From Epichloe hybrida (lineage: Eukaryota > Ascomycota > Sordariomycetes > Hypocreales > Clavicipitaceae), in contig JAFEKR010000008.1 of NCBI GenBank assembly GCA_019022495.1, forward strand, positions 744,001 to 808,000: 64,000 nucleotides of DNA. The letters are read 5' to 3'. A program made the position numbers and the translations under genes. Shown here in pieces: positions 11,196-23,382 of this stretch. A model generated the notes under the pieces. The model was given only the letters and a program-made list of their open reading frames with translations. It did not search any database and was not told the origin of the DNA. Each line of letters begins with the position of its first letter. The first letter of the stretch is position 1.

Positions 11196-12358
11196 TCAGC
11201 TTAGAATAGCTTAGAATAGCTTAAAATACTAATATTACTTAGAATATTATTAGTGTTAAAGTTTAATAAAATATATATAACTAATAAATAAGTAAAATAT
11301 AAATACTAGTAGTTATAAGTAAATTACTATAGTAAAAGCTATAGTTTTTAATAACTTAGTATTTTAAGGTTTTTAAAAATATTAATATTATAAAAATGTT
11401 TTCTTTTTTATGTTTTTTAAAATAATAATAAAAGTAAGATAATAGTAATAATAGTAATAATAGTAATTAAGGTTATTAAATCTCTTATAATAAGTATAGT
11501 ATATTATATAAAAGTTAGTCTTACTATTATTTTTAAAAATAAGTTAAACTTATTTCTATAGCTTATTTAAGCTATATAGGGTAACTAAAATATACTATTA
11601 AGAATCTATTAAAATATTATAAATATTATAAATATTTTCTATTATATTCTTTCTTTATATATTATTATAATAAGATATATAAAGTTACTATATATAACTT
11701 CTTAAAGCTTTAGAATTATAAAGCTTAAAGTAATATTTAATTAGTTTAAATAGTAAATAAATAGTTTAAGCTTTTTTTAAGTTCTTATTTTATTAATAAT
11801 AATATTTAAGTACTAAGTATATAGTCTATTAACTTATAGATATTTATTTAGATTTCTAATTTAATTTAATTATATTAGTTTAGGGTATTTTTTAATTAAA
11901 TTAATAAAAGAAATATAAAATAATTCCTAATAATAGTAAATAAAATAATTAGAAGGTTTTTCTTAAAGTTATATTAGTAAAATAAAGTAATAAGTATAAT
12001 AGTATTATTAAAAAGTTATAATATTATATATAACACTAGTTATAGTAAAATGTTTAAAATAATATAATATTATAAATTATATAACTAATTAGATAAAATA
12101 GCTAATAATAAAAGGTTTCTATTAACTAATTCTCTTTTAATCCTAATAATAACCTTAGCTAATAAAAAGTCACACTTTTTTTTTTACTTAACAATACATT
12201 TGTATTGTTTGTAGTTAGTGTAGTTACTACACTAACTACACTACAAAATAATTTGTATTTAATACAATACAATACAATAAATACAAATTTTTTCAAATAC
12301 AATACAAATACAAATTTTTCCGAAAAAATACAATAAATACAATACAAACAATACTCTG
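11196..12358. mobile_element. Half of a hAT-like long-inverted-repeat element
   Basis: Very AT-rich, RIP-decayed sequence with no open frame. It aligns, reverse-complemented, with the left half of the complete element at 23383..25316. It starts in degenerate AGCTTAGAAT-type tandem repeats, the counterpart of the minisatellite at 24601, and ends with the terminal CAATACTCTG at 12358. Only one end is present, so this is a truncated copy abutting M2 sequence. Confidence 0.6.
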
Positions 12359-12620
12359 CACGTGGCTATCTCATAGCTAGCTAGCCTCTTTGTCATCCGC
12401 ACGGCCCGAAGGTTCTCCGAAGACCCGCTTCAATGAACATCCTATCTTTGACCTCTGCGCTCCTGACATATACGTAGTCTTTAATAAATACCTTACTTTA
12501 TAAGCACGTGGCTATCTTATAACTAGCTAGTCTCTTTATTATTTACATAGCCTAAAGGTTCTCCGAAGACCTGCTTTAATAAATATCCTATCTCTGACCT
12601 CTGCGCTCCTAACATATGCG
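12358..12620. repeat. Tandem 117-bp duplication diverged by transitions
   Basis: Copy 1 is 12358..12474 and copy 2 is 12504..12620, both starting GCACGTGGCTATCT and ending near GCGCTCCT(G/A)ACATAT. Both are 117 bp with no indels that I can see. The differences are all C/T or G/A, with most T/A states in copy 2. This is the pattern expected from RIP acting on a linked duplication. Confidence 0.7.
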
Positions 12621-15005
12621 CATTTATCGTGCGCTGGGCACGTGACTTGGAAAAGATATCCCCTAGCAGGATAATAAAGGTAGAAAAAAGGATTGAATTA
12701 AAGCTATCTTCTATTATACAAATGGAAGGATAAAAGCTCCTCTTTTATAGAGAAAGCTATTATATTAAAGATCATATGCTTTTGTTATGATTTATCGCGT
12801 TTAGCGACGTGCATCTTCAGCTCCCCTAATACGGTTGTGAGCGCATATTATTCGTCATAGACGCTGTATCCGCCATCGGCCATCGGGCAACAGCATTCGC
12901 CGTTAGTCCTAATCCGTCAGAACGACCCACCCACACTTTTTTAGTGTGGCCGACGTTTATGATTCTTCACACCCACGTCTTACATAAGTCAATTACAATG
13001 CCTATGATAAGTGCGTTTTCTAGGGCTTTAAGAAAAAAGGTTACATTGTGTTTTACTGCGATAAGGATACTAGCGTCATGTTAAAATTATCAAGTAACGC
13101 TAGTAAGAATAGTCCACGTGGCTATGCTCCTTTTTTTCAAACAAAGACTATATATCTTCTCCGTAAAGCTTAGTGGGAAGACATATATATAAGCGGGTTC
13201 TGAAGATAAATAATTGGGAAAAGCGGCGAATGCGCGTTTAAAGGCTTGCAATTTAGAGTCGCATGTACGGATGCATCGGAACTATGCAACGCACGCAGAA
13301 CACATCAGCTCCGGGGTTCCAATGTGCTTCGCATGCTTTTTTCCTTTTTGTTATCAGTTGTTGTTCTTGCCGTCTTCATGCAGCCCAGTCGCCCCAATCC
13401 ACATTTTTTTTAACGTGACATTCGCACTGTGAACAGTTATACTACATGTCTGATAAGCTTCGCATGAACATCAATGCAATACACATATGCGCCCAAGAAA
13501 CATGGTTTCACGCCATATGAAGCCGCCGCGAATATTGTGCGAGCTCGTTCCCAACTGGGTCCGTTAGCGAGGGCCTCACGGTACTAATCGTCGCCGAAAT
13601 AGGAGGCAACATCGTAGTATGGAACTCGAGGCCGGTGGAGCTAATTCGAATTTCGGAGGTTGTGGATGCATGGGATATTGGATCACAGGGCGATTTACAT
13701 GTAGAATTGTTTGGAGGAATTCGGTGTTTTCGCTCTACTGAGATGTTGCAGCAGCGACGATGTGGACTTGCGACGAATGGCGAGCCACCATCATTGCTCG
13801 ATCCCACAACTTGATGAGAACACGACAGAATAGGCTAACGCAAGGAGAAAACATCGACTAGCCCATCCGGAGCATTTATACAGAAACAGCAAGTCGCGCA
13901 CTGATGCAAAACGGTCCATTGCCGCGCCATGCACCATGTCGTACTCTTATCTCGGTGCATGGTGGTTCAAACGGGATGAATCGAGGCACACCGCAACTGA
14001 GGGTTCCTTCTCATCCCGATGTGCTTCATTTCCAATGGGTTCGGGTCTGTGCTTGTCTCGAGGCTAAGACCGAGGCTGGAACATGAATTGGCGTCGTGCA
14101 ACCTGGGACATCTACACTGCTCGTGTAGTAGGTCAAGGTAGATGCTGACACTGGAGATATGTCCCTAATTCGTCACGCTTCATGTCCTCTGGAGTCCAAT
14201 CTCCCCTTCTGTCTACGAGTTCGAGTTTCCTGGAGACGGTCCCCAGTTGGCCAAGTCCCAATTCTAAAACTACATGGGCTGTCATGCAGAGCGGTGGACG
14301 TCGCAATGTCGCCAATCGTAGACTCTGAAGATGAGCCAAGCCGCTGCGTGATGTGATGCGCAGGAAGTTTGGCCGCGCGTCACCGTCTTGTCTAACATGA
14401 CCAGGGAAAAAATTGGTAGTTCTACAATGTAGCGCTATTCAGACATTTATAGTCAATGGCACTATCGCAACGTGCTGTCCGGCCTGTGCTGGACGGCAAT
14501 CATCTGTCCATCGCGAATGTACAATGCCGTAATCATCGACTACTCGATTTTCATCACATGAATCTGTACCATGGCACACAGGCAGACGTACCATAACGAG
14601 AAACATCATTCCGTTTCTGCAACGACTTGATGTAGGAAAGTCCACAGCCACGCTATGTAGGCCCCAACTTTGAAGGAGGTTCCCGGGTCAGTATGGTAAG
14701 AATTTGTACAGACGGAAAGAAGAAACCGCCCGCCAAGAATCAAAACATTCTCCAGATCAGCAGGTGTGGCGGTGCTATTCATTGATGGACGAAAGGAATA
14801 GATACATAGGACGAGGTTCCACAGGCGTCCGGGACTGTGCTCGACAATCTAGATATGCAGCGTCAGGGCTAACAGGGTGGTGGTAGTACATGTACTGGGT
14901 CAATTCGGGAGGCTGCCAGGTATTATGTAATAGGCACATTTTGCAAAACATCCCAAACAAATGGGGAAAGGGGCAAGAAGAGATAGAATGAAAGAAAGCC
15001 TCATG
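12621..15005. other. 2.4 kb without a supportable gene
   Basis: Composition rises to normal after about 12.8 kb. There is a short perfect hairpin near 12931-12952 (CCACACT..AGTGTGG). A 99-codon minus-strand frame at 13508-13807 and smaller frames near 13.9-14.9 kb have no domain, no family resemblance and no convincing introns. It could be a decayed gene. I see nothing definite. Confidence 0.4.
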
Positions 15006-16099
15006 TTATGAAATAATCACCCCAGGCTCAATATGTGCTGTCTCATTGATCAGCGGCATACATCCGAAAAGCTCATTATAGTAGTTCAGGCATTGGCTTC
15101 GAGCCTCGATGTGGCCTGGCTTTGTGCTGATACCTACCTTGGGCACGAAACTGACATAGGGCTCTTTGCCCTTGACAAGCAATGGCCCCTCGCCCGTCAG
15201 CATAGATACCAAGTAGTTCATGGCCAAATCTTCGCAGTTGAAGTGCTTGTCCACATAAGCTCGAATCTTGGTAGTCATCGCATCGTTTGAAGAATAGTAG
15301 TCCATGAAGGAAATGTGCGCAAAGGCAAGACCCGATAGAATCAAGTTGTAATAGTTGTGCGCAGGGTCGGTCGAACAAAACGTATATTTCCATTTGCCGT
15401 TGGGCTCTTCGACTGCGCAGCGTGTGAACCCTCCCGTCATCCGGCGACGTCCAAACTTGCGCCATGATTGAAACACGAATTCAAGATCTTTGGGCTTGTA
15501 GTAGATGTCGTCGTCAGACAGAAAAATGGCTTGCGTCTGGTATGCCGGGTCGGGCCACAGTTTCTGGTTGAGGCTGTTTACAGGTGAGTGCCTATATCGA
15601 ACAGGCACACCATGCTCGGATGCATAGTTTTCAGGGGGCGCCGTCTCCAAGTCGTTCCACACCACAACAACTTCCAGAAGCGAGGGAATTTCCTCGGACA
15701 ATAAGCCATGGAGGGTATCATTGAGTTCTTTCGGTCGGCGGTAGGTTTGCATGGCAATGCTAGAATCAAGCAGTCAAGGTTAATGCAAGAGCTGGGCTGT
15801 TGGCGCGGCAGTGTCGGCACCTACGTAAATTTGTCATCGCGCAGATTTTGGTACTTCAGCTGTGACTCCTTCCAGATTTCATCGATTTTATTGAACGCGC
15901 CGCATTTGGATATCTTGGTTGGCTTGGATGGAGCCTCCCATGCCTTGACGGTCTCAGAAATGTGCTGCAAATGTGCCTCGGGTGCGTATGTGAATAAGGC
16001 AAACACAAGACCTGCGGCGGCAGTAAAGGCAAAGACGGTAAAGGCGATGCGTTTAAATAGGCGAGGCAGTACGCCACCCCGCGCCTTCGACATATCCAT
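15006..16099 (-). CDS. GT64 exostosin-like glycosyltransferase, type II membrane protein
   Basis: Predicted 342 aa. Exon 1 is 15825..16099 and exon 2 is 15006..15759. A 65-nt intron (donor GTAGGT, acceptor CTAG) joins DDKFT to IAMQTYRRP. Residues about 16-40 form a single hydrophobic segment after a basic N-terminus, which fits a Golgi/ER type II anchor. The catalytic domain shows the GT64 order: FTIAMQTYRRP, then the DXD metal/nucleotide-sugar site in LSDDDIYY (Asp about 174-176), a GGFTR segment, and a C-terminal HFNCEDLAMNYLVS block typical of exostosin-like proteins. GT64 enzymes transfer N-acetylhexosamines or related sugars in animals. The fungal substrate is not known to me. A G10 run lies 50 nt upstream of the ATG. 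Confidence 0.88.
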
Positions 16100-16803
16100 G
16101 ATGCTATGCTATGTTATTGCGAAGTCGTTACCATCTCGGGGGGGGGGGGACGAATTCGGTAAGTGCCGTCGCGTGCCCGCTGGTTTAGTCGACTTGAGGG
16201 AAAGCCTAGGACGGGAGAGAAGTCAAGGGAAATTGATAGGTTGAGCGCAATGCAGTGACGCAGGCATGCGAGAATCAGGAACGGTTGGATCCCCTACGTC
16301 GAACTTAATTTTCGTCACTATTCAGGAAGTGTTGACGAAAACCGGGCAACGTGGGGAAGGAAAAGTGGCGATTGCGTGTCGAGTAAGACGCAGGCGCGCC
16401 AGTCATGCCAAGCTAGTGTCCAATTTGGCCACGCCTCCTTTTCTTCGTGGCCGCTGCTGTTGCCGAGTATGGACATATTTCAAGCTTGAAGCAAGAAGAA
16501 CAATATACAATATATGCGATTATATGTGTGATAACATACTCCGTATGTGACGTGGGAATCAGGGGATGCTAAGGCTTGTACGGATTACGGACTAGCAATT
16601 GTTGAGTTGCGCGAGACGGATTGGACCTAGTAAATTCACGCAGAAACATGGATCAGACAACTAATTAGTAACAAATGGGTCCGGCTTTCATTCGACTTGT
16701 TTCTTCGCCAGCGTCTGAACGAACAAAGGCATTTCTTCGTCACGTTTCATTTCGTCTTGCTGTTCTAGCACTAGTTGCTGCAGGTCAAGAAGCCGTCACC
16801 TCC

Positions 16804-17269
16804 TAACACGTAAACATGCAGTAGTGATTTTTTAATTATATAGTAGTAACTAGGCCTAAAATAAAAGAGGTGCTTATACCTAAAAATTTATAAGTAAAGT
16901 AATCTCCTATAATTTATATAAGTAAATTAAGGTATAAAAACTAGCTAGTTTACTTATAAGCTATAATAAAAGCTTTATATCTTTAAAAAAGGCCTAAAAA
17001 TATATTTTCTCTTTTATTATTAAGTATATATATATATATAGGTAAGTATAGGCATAGCCTAATAATTGATTATAAGGTATAATGTTAGTGAGAGCTAATA
17101 TTAATAAAATCTTTTAGTCTAGTAACTTACCTAGTATACCTTCTATATATAATATATAAATTATCAAAGGTTACTCCCCTTGTAAATTTATAGGTATAGG
17201 TATCTCTTCTATTTTAGGCCTAGTTACTACTTTATAATCAAAAAATCACTTCTGCATGTTTACGTGTTG
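16804..17269. mobile_element. Element Y copy 1: 466-bp long-TIR element
   Basis: The left end TAACACGTAAACATGCAG and the reverse complement of the right end, CAACACGTAAACATGCAG, continue as roughly 90% similar inverted repeats for about 90 bp (..AACTAGGCCTAAAATA). The interior is AT-rich and non-coding. Flanks are GTCACCTCC on the left (16795-16803) and CACTCAAAG on the right (17270-17278), so there is no direct duplication. Each flank instead matches, reverse-complemented, a flank of copy 2 at 23092..26429. The implied 9-bp target duplication suits Mutator-like elements, but superfamily is inference. Confidence 0.75.
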
Positions 17270-17378
17270 CACTCAAAGCGTCCGTCTCAAGAGTCAAGAC
17301 CAGCAAGCTTGACATGTCACTCATCTCCGGTCCAAGTTGTAGCACGCAGCGCAACCCGGATCGAAAGGGCACTCGAGA

Positions 17379-18261
17379 ATGAGAGTCAACGAAGGAACAG
17401 GTAAAGTCCAGCGCCTCCTCCCCCAAAAAGAACCCAAAAAGAAAACTCACTCACTCGCCCGTTCCCCATCTCCAACCAACATGGTACAGCCATCAAGGCC
17501 AGTAAAGTCCTGCTTGTGCCGTACGAAGCCCGCCATGTCCCAAGGTACCACAGCTGGATGCAAGATCCCGTACGTCGGTCCTCCGCTGCATTGATTCAAA
17601 AAGACATGGGGGAAAAAAAGGTGTTGATCAGGATGCCCGAACCAGGCAATCCAGGAAGCCACCGCATCTGAGCCGCTGACCCTGGAGGAGGAGTACGAAA
17701 ACCAGCGGTCATGGCGAGCATCGCACGACAAACTCACATTCATCGTCTGCGAGCCCCTCGGTCCGTCGTCGGCCGGCGTCGAGGCCGGCGTCGCGGACGC
17801 GAATGACCGCATGAGGGGAGACGTCAACTTCTTCATCCACCACCACGACGACCAGAGTCCCGATGGGGGGGGGCGAGACGGGGCTTCGTGGCGAGATCGA
17901 TGTCATGGTTGCGGAGAGGGGAAATTGGAGAAAGGGGTACGGAGGCGCGTCTGTGCGATGTCTACTTGTTTATATATGGCGGAATCTACGGGGTATTCTG
18001 AGGGAGTACGCGGCCAAGGAGGGCACGGCGGCGGTGGCGGGAGGGAAGATGGTGGGATTGATGGCCAAGATCAAGGAGGGCAACGAGGGGAGCAGAGGGC
18101 TGTTTGGGAAGCTGGGGTTCAGGCAGAGCGGGGAGGTGAATTACTTTGGGGAGGTCATGATGGTGATGTCGTGGGAGGAAGTCGAGAGGCTGGTGGAGGG
18201 GTGGATGGGACTGGCGGAGGAGGACATGTATCATTACGAGGAGGTCAAGTATGAGTTGTGA
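17379..18261 (+). CDS. GNAT-family N-acetyltransferase, NAT9-like, with a frameshift in a G9 tract
   Basis: Exons are 17379..17400 (MRVNEGT), 17490..17569 (AIKASKVLLVPYEARHVP..WMQDP) and 17646..18261 (AIQEATASEPLTLEEEYENQ..). Introns of 89 and 76 nt have donors GTAAAG and GTACGT. The text is characteristic of NAT9-like acetyltransferases, including TASEPLTLEEEY and the acetyl-CoA-binding segment RGNWRKGYG. Upstream coding runs ..QSPDGGG in one frame, and the acetyl-CoA half (GETGLRGEIDVMV..) is in another. The switch falls on nine consecutive G at 17865..17873. With eight G the frame is continuous and the product would be 238 aa. This is either a real homopolymer frameshift or an assembly/sequencing error. 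The start lies only 110 bp from element Y copy 1. Confidence 0.82.
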
Positions 18262-18699
18262 CTTGGTGAGGAAGGGAAGGGGGGCTCGTTGATTGAAATT
18301 TATTCATCTCGTTGCATTGAAATCTCTCGCCTTCAACTTCATCATGCATCATCAACCCGCCAGCGATAATAATGGCCGACCTGCCTCCTTTTATTGAGTG
18401 ATTTGTACATACGGGCTACGGAGCAGCTCCGTACATACATGTACATGCACTTATCCTCAGCAACCGTTAATATACTCCATAGACGTTTCATTGACGCCGA
18501 TTCCGCCATGGCCAAAGGACATGTTTGCATGGGGTTTTTTTTTTTTTTTTTTTGGCGCAGAGATGTTGTGCCTGCGTGATGACCTGCGCCCCACCCATCC
18601 ACCCAATCATTGGATTTAATAATCCCCAGCTTTCCTTCCAAGTTCCAACTTGACGCTGCTCATCATCAGCCCCCATCACCGACCACGACCACAACCACG

Positions 18700-19150
18700 A
18701 TGCAGTCCCTCACGCGCCTCGCGCGCCCGCTACTACCCCCCAAGCCGCTCCATCATATCCCTCGGTAAAAAAAAAAAAAAAATATCCCACCTTGTACGCC
18801 CAGCGCCATCAAACCCAACTAACACATCCAGAACATTCACCACCTTCTCCCCCCTGCGACCATCCCTCACGCCTCTCCGTCGTCCCAATGCCCTCACGAG
18901 CTTCACTCCCACTCCCACACCCGCCGCTTCTGCCGCCCAAGCAGCAGACGTCGTCTCCCGGAGCGCCGTATCGTCACATCCTTCCCTGTGCGGGCTGCAA
19001 ATGCGCTTTGGTCCGCGAAACACGATGAATGGGCATACGAGATTGGTGCAGAAGCGTAGACATGGGTTTTTGCACAGAATGCGGAGTAGGACGGGACGAA
19101 AGATTATTTGGAGGAGGAGACTCAAGGGGAGAAAGCAATTGGCTCAGTGA
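18700..19150 (+). CDS. mrpl34: Mitochondrial large-subunit ribosomal protein bL34m
   Basis: Predicted 127 aa. Exon 1 is 18700..18764 (MQSLTRLARPLLPPKP..) and exon 2 is 18832..19150. The 67-nt intron starts GTAAAA, is followed by a long A run, and has a CTAAC branch-type site before the CAG acceptor. The N-terminal half is Ser/Thr/Pro/Arg-rich and fits a mitochondrial targeting sequence. The last 45 residues carry the bacterial L34 signature (RLVQKRRHGFLHRMRSRTGR, then a KGRKQL tail). L34 binds 23S-type rRNA early in assembly. Its 3' end faces the beta-glucosidase end across about 260 bp. Confidence 0.88.
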
Positions 19151-19412
19151 GAGTGAGCGTGGATTGTCTGCGTTGGAGGCAGGAGCTTGTACGTTATGGG
19201 CTGGATGGGCAGTGGGAGGAGGCGTAGAACGAACCGGACGAAATCGTACGCCGGACACAAAATCGTCAATACGTGAGATTGTACCGCTATCATGGAATGG
19301 AAAGTCTGCATCCATCCATAGCTATGTGTCTACGGGAAGTGGCACGTGTGCAAAACGTCTTCATACCCGGATATTGCAATGTGTTAACCTGCCCAGACGA
19401 TTCGTTCTAAAA

Positions 19413-22360
19413 TCACCCCTTGATCACGTTCTCGCACTTCAAGCCTAGGGCGTCGCAACGAACAATCAAGTCGTCACTTGCATTTCCAATCCACACGCTG
19501 TATGCCCCATCCACAGCAGGGATGACCCAGTCCTGAATCTCTACATCCCACACACTGAGGTCCTTCCTTGTCAAATGTAACTCAACAGTGGTGCTCTCCC
19601 CCGGCGCGAGGACTCCTGTCTTTTCAAAGTCCCGGAGCTGAATGGTGGGCGTCTCGTAGCCGGCGTCTTTGGGAAACTGGAGATAAGCCTGCACGGAGGC
19701 TCTGCCAGAGTGTTTTTGTCCGCTGTTAGTCACCGTGACAGAGAGCTTATAAGCAACGTCCCACAAGGCAGGGTTTCCCCCTTCGCCGCCGCCAGAGCGA
19801 GGGCCTGGTTTCTGATCCGTCGAGTAACCTTCGGGGTATGGGTACTTCTTCTGGCCAGCGTCCTTGCTGGCCGCCTCTGCATCCGAAGCGTTGAGCCACG
19901 AGTAAATATATCGCCACCTCTTGCGGAAACCCGTCGGCGCGACTGCCTCACTTGCAGCCGGGATAGCCTGAGCATACGCCAGAATGCCAGTCTTGGGGGA
20001 CCGAGCGGGAGGTGTTCTGCTCATTTGGGTCACCTTTGTGATCTTCACTTGAGAATACATAAAGGTGGTATAGCTGAGGCCGTGGCCGAATGCATAGCGT
20101 GGCTGGACCCCATTCTTGTTGAGCCATCTGTAGTCAACGTAAAGGCCCTCGGTGTATGTATCCTGCGGCTGCTTGAAAAAGGCATGGCTGACCAGTTCTG
20201 TGACGCTCTTGGGCATATCATCCTCTTTCTTGGTGATGGAGTAGGGCAAGTGACCGCTTGGCGACACTTCACCAAAGATCACCTCGGCCAGAGATCGTCC
20301 TGCTTCCTGGCCTGGCAAGTGAGCGATCAGTACTGATTTGACAGACGGGAGAGAAATCCAGTTCTCAAGTATGAGCGGTCCGACGGTATGTGCCACGACG
20401 ACCACGTTCTTATACTTGGCAGCGGCATCTTGGACGAGTTTGTCTCCATTGTGCCAAGCGTACAGCCCAGATGCGTCTCTGTCACCGTGGTTACCTTCCA
20501 CAGTGTAGGTATTCTCGCCAGAGTCTGACGTGATAAAGACAAAAGCAACATCGTCATCCACAGGGGTATCGATACTGCCTGGGAAGGAATCAGAATTATA
20601 AAACTGGACTTTATTGGCACGTGCTTGAATCGCTGTTATCGGGTCATCCAGATACATGTAATCAACGGAGCCGGACCCCCACCCTTGCCCAAGGGTGCCT
20701 TTGTTGCAATTTCGGTCAAGGCAGGCGTTTGGACCAGCGGGGTTGGTTTTGGCTCCGGTGCCGAAGACCTTCAACGGTCTGGACGTGTCGAGTGGTAACA
20801 GATTATCCGTGTTTTTCAGCAAAGTAATGGCGTCCTGGGCAACCTGACGAGCGATGATGTCGTGATCAGCTTGAACGGGAACAAATTGATTGACAACTAC
20901 TATGGGTGTATCCGGGAAGGCAGCTGGGTAGCGAAGTCCCTTTTGTTTCATCGTGTTAATGTCGAAGTTTGTTTCTGGAAAGTCTCTGTCTTGGCCCATC
21001 TGATACCAAGCAGCGACGATCCGTGTTGCCATGTCATTCAGCCTATCCATAGGTACGGAGCCATTGAGGACAGATCTGCTGAGCTCGTACATCCAATAAG
21101 AGTTGCCAAGAAAGGGGACTTGGGTATCCCCAGGCATGTCCAAATCCAAACCAGATATGGCGGACGCCACGCCTGACATATGGGCGAGCCAGTCGGACAT
21201 GACAAAGCCTTGAAAGCCCAGCTCATCCTTGAGAAGTCCGTTGATGAGATACGGATGCTGGCTGCTCGCAGTGCCATTGACCTGAAGTCATGTGTCAGCA
21301 TCCTATTTCCCAAGGGAGAATTGCTCTTCCGTCTATACACTTACAGCATTGTAGGCAGTCATGACGGAGCCAACGCCGGCGCGGATACCTTCTGCAAAAG
21401 GCCACATATAGAGCTCGTGCAGAACACGATCATCTGGTAGATTATCAGTAAATGGTCCACAAAGATGAAGCCATGATGCTCCCGTACCTATATTGGCGCT
21501 ATAACCAGATTGAAGAGGGTTGTACATGCGATGCATCTCTTGTTCATTGCCAATCCAGTGTTTGATTGTCGCAATCACACCTTGTTCCTGGACACCTTTT
21601 ATGGTCTCGCGAGCACCGGCGGCTTGTAGACAGGCATCAGCACCGAAGGATTCCCAGTTGCGGCCGCCTTTGGGCTTGCGCCCATAGGGGTTAACCGTTG
21701 GACCGAGCCAGACGTTGACGCCTTTGCCGCGAGCTTCCTTGCCAATGGCGACACCTCGCTGGTACATGAGCTTCTTGTCGAATGTGGCACCCGCCGTGAT
21801 ACCGTCTGGAAAGACGGTGACATGGTCCGCGTTACGGATTCCGTTGGGAGCGTCGTTCAAACACATCTGTGGGAATCCAACTCGGAGAGCAGAGCCGGTG
21901 TTGCCAGTACAGTGTCTGCTTACGAGTCAGCCGAAGCTCATTTTCACAAGGGGCAAACTACCACAAAACGCGTCATCTTGGATTTGACCGCAAAGATGCA
22001 TGGACGTCCAAGTCTCGCAAGATCAAAGCTCACCCTGTCACACGATGTTATTAATGCAAGCTCCAACACGATTATTTTTGCAAGTTTTATGGAAGGAACG
22101 AACTCACCCATGAATACACCACTACCGCCAGTGATATTGGTCTTTTCCGCCAGTGTCATGGAGTCGACAAGCTTTCTCGCCTTGCGATAGCTCTCCTGCC
22201 AATCCTTCACCCATCCGCCATACGGCGCTGGGTAATACGCAGGCACATAATATCCATCTGGAACGAATGACCTTGGCTGAACAGGTCCAGGAGTTTGGCT
22301 CGCACTACTGAAGGAAATGACGCCCGCGATCAGGGCTACTTTTTCAGAGATGACCACCAT
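19413..22360 (-). CDS. Secreted glycoside hydrolase family 3 beta-glucosidase
   Basis: Predicted 879 aa with an N-terminal signal-like segment ([17 protein letters not shown]). Exons: 22108..22360, a 1-nt exon at 22034, 21488..21915, 21345..21433 and 19413..21281. The block [20 protein letters not shown] and KHWIGNEQE mark the GH3 N-domain. The catalytic nucleophile is the Asp of FVMSDW (about residue 287). The C-domain and fibronectin-III-like tail are complete ([23 protein letters not shown]). The enzyme releases terminal beta-linked glucose from cellobiose and related glucosides outside the cell. The frame closes only if one base is included between the introns 22035..22107 and 21916..22033 (CAG|G|GTGAGC); total coding length is then exactly 880 codons. 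A plain two-exon join would shift the frame. Other introns: 21434..21487 and 21282..21344. Confidence 0.9.
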
Positions 22361-23091
22361 TGTTCCAAAAAATCAACAGCGCGCAATCTAAGTCATACTT
22401 TGTTTTTCAGTTCATCGCAAAGCATGGTGATTAGGAAACAACCAGGACTCCAAAATCGGACCCCCTAGGGCGCCCGTTAACCCAAGTAGGGTTCGAACTC
22501 ACCGGTTAAAATCATAGCCCGTACGAATTATTAATACAAAGAACACAGACTAATCCGTAGTCCGCAATCCGCAATCCGTACATACATAGAGGGAAAATCC
22601 ATGGTTCTGTCGCATGACGCCGACATTGTGGTCTAATAATCTCCTTACGTAGTCGTGATACAGCTTGTGGAGGGAGTCACGTCAACTAGGGTTTGTATGT
22701 AACCAATCACATAAAAGTAAACTATACATACCAGACCCTAGTTAATGTGACTCCACAAGCTGTATCACGACACCAAGGAGATAGGAAGTAATCCGTATTC
22801 GTGTTGCCCTCCTGCGGGCCTGACAGTGTCACAATATGAGTCATTTTAGAGTAGCATCCGAGCATCCTCAGTGCCAAGATGTCCGCTGTGGTGTGAGGGA
22901 AATGAGGGAAATGCAGGAAGGGGTCCCCTTTTATCCAAGCGAAAATGACGGTACATACAAGACGGGGCGGCGGCAATTGATGAAATTGTGAACAACCACC
23001 AGCTTGACGCCGCGGCTGATAATTTGGAAGGAGCGACCCACACCGTGAAGAGGGGGCGGCCTAGCAATGCGACACTGAACTCGGAGGTGAC
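22361..23091. promoter_or_regulatory. Beta-glucosidase upstream region with an M2 MITE
   Basis: Intergenic DNA of about 730 bp ending at element Y copy 2. An M2 hairpin occupies 22638..22783. I see no gene. A tRNA-like GGGTTCGAAC string near 22489-22500 has no matching arms. Confidence 0.4.
22638..22783. repeat. M2 palindromic MITE
   Basis: Runs from AATCTCCTTACG to CAAGGAGATA, with long inverted arms sharing GTGATACAGCTTGTGGA, then GTCACGTCAACTAGGGT. About 145 bp, as in the copy at 8969..9113. It lies about 280 bp upstream of the beta-glucosidase start. Confidence 0.7.
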
Positions 23092-23382
23092 TAACACGTA
23101 AACATACAGTAGTGATTTTTTAATTATAGAGTAATAACTAGGCCTAAAATAGAAGAGGTACCTATACCTATAAATTTATAAAGGGAGTAACCTCTTATAA
23201 TTTGTATGATTTATATTACTTTATTAAATATATTTATAAGTATTAAAACCTAAAAGGTATACTAAGTAAGCTACTAAACTAAAAGATTTACTAGTACTAG
23301 CTTTTATTAATATTATACCTTATAATTACTTATTAAGCTATACTTATACTTACCTATATAAATCAGATGCATTGGCTATAAC

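Noticed and set aside
13508..13807. 99-codon minus-strand frame as a gene
   Set aside because: No recognisable family, domain or introns, and it sits in a region flanked by repeats. It cannot be separated from chance.
17379..22360. Biosynthetic or catabolic gene cluster (acetyltransferase, beta-glucosidase, nearby MFS and lipase)
   Set aside because: Orientation, spacing and the interleaved ribosomal protein gene give no sign of co-regulation. No backbone synthase or cluster regulator is present.
22485..22505. tRNA-like T-loop string (GGGTTCGAACTC)
   Set aside because: The 5-bp T-stem does not pair on either strand, and no acceptor stem or anticodon arm fits around it.
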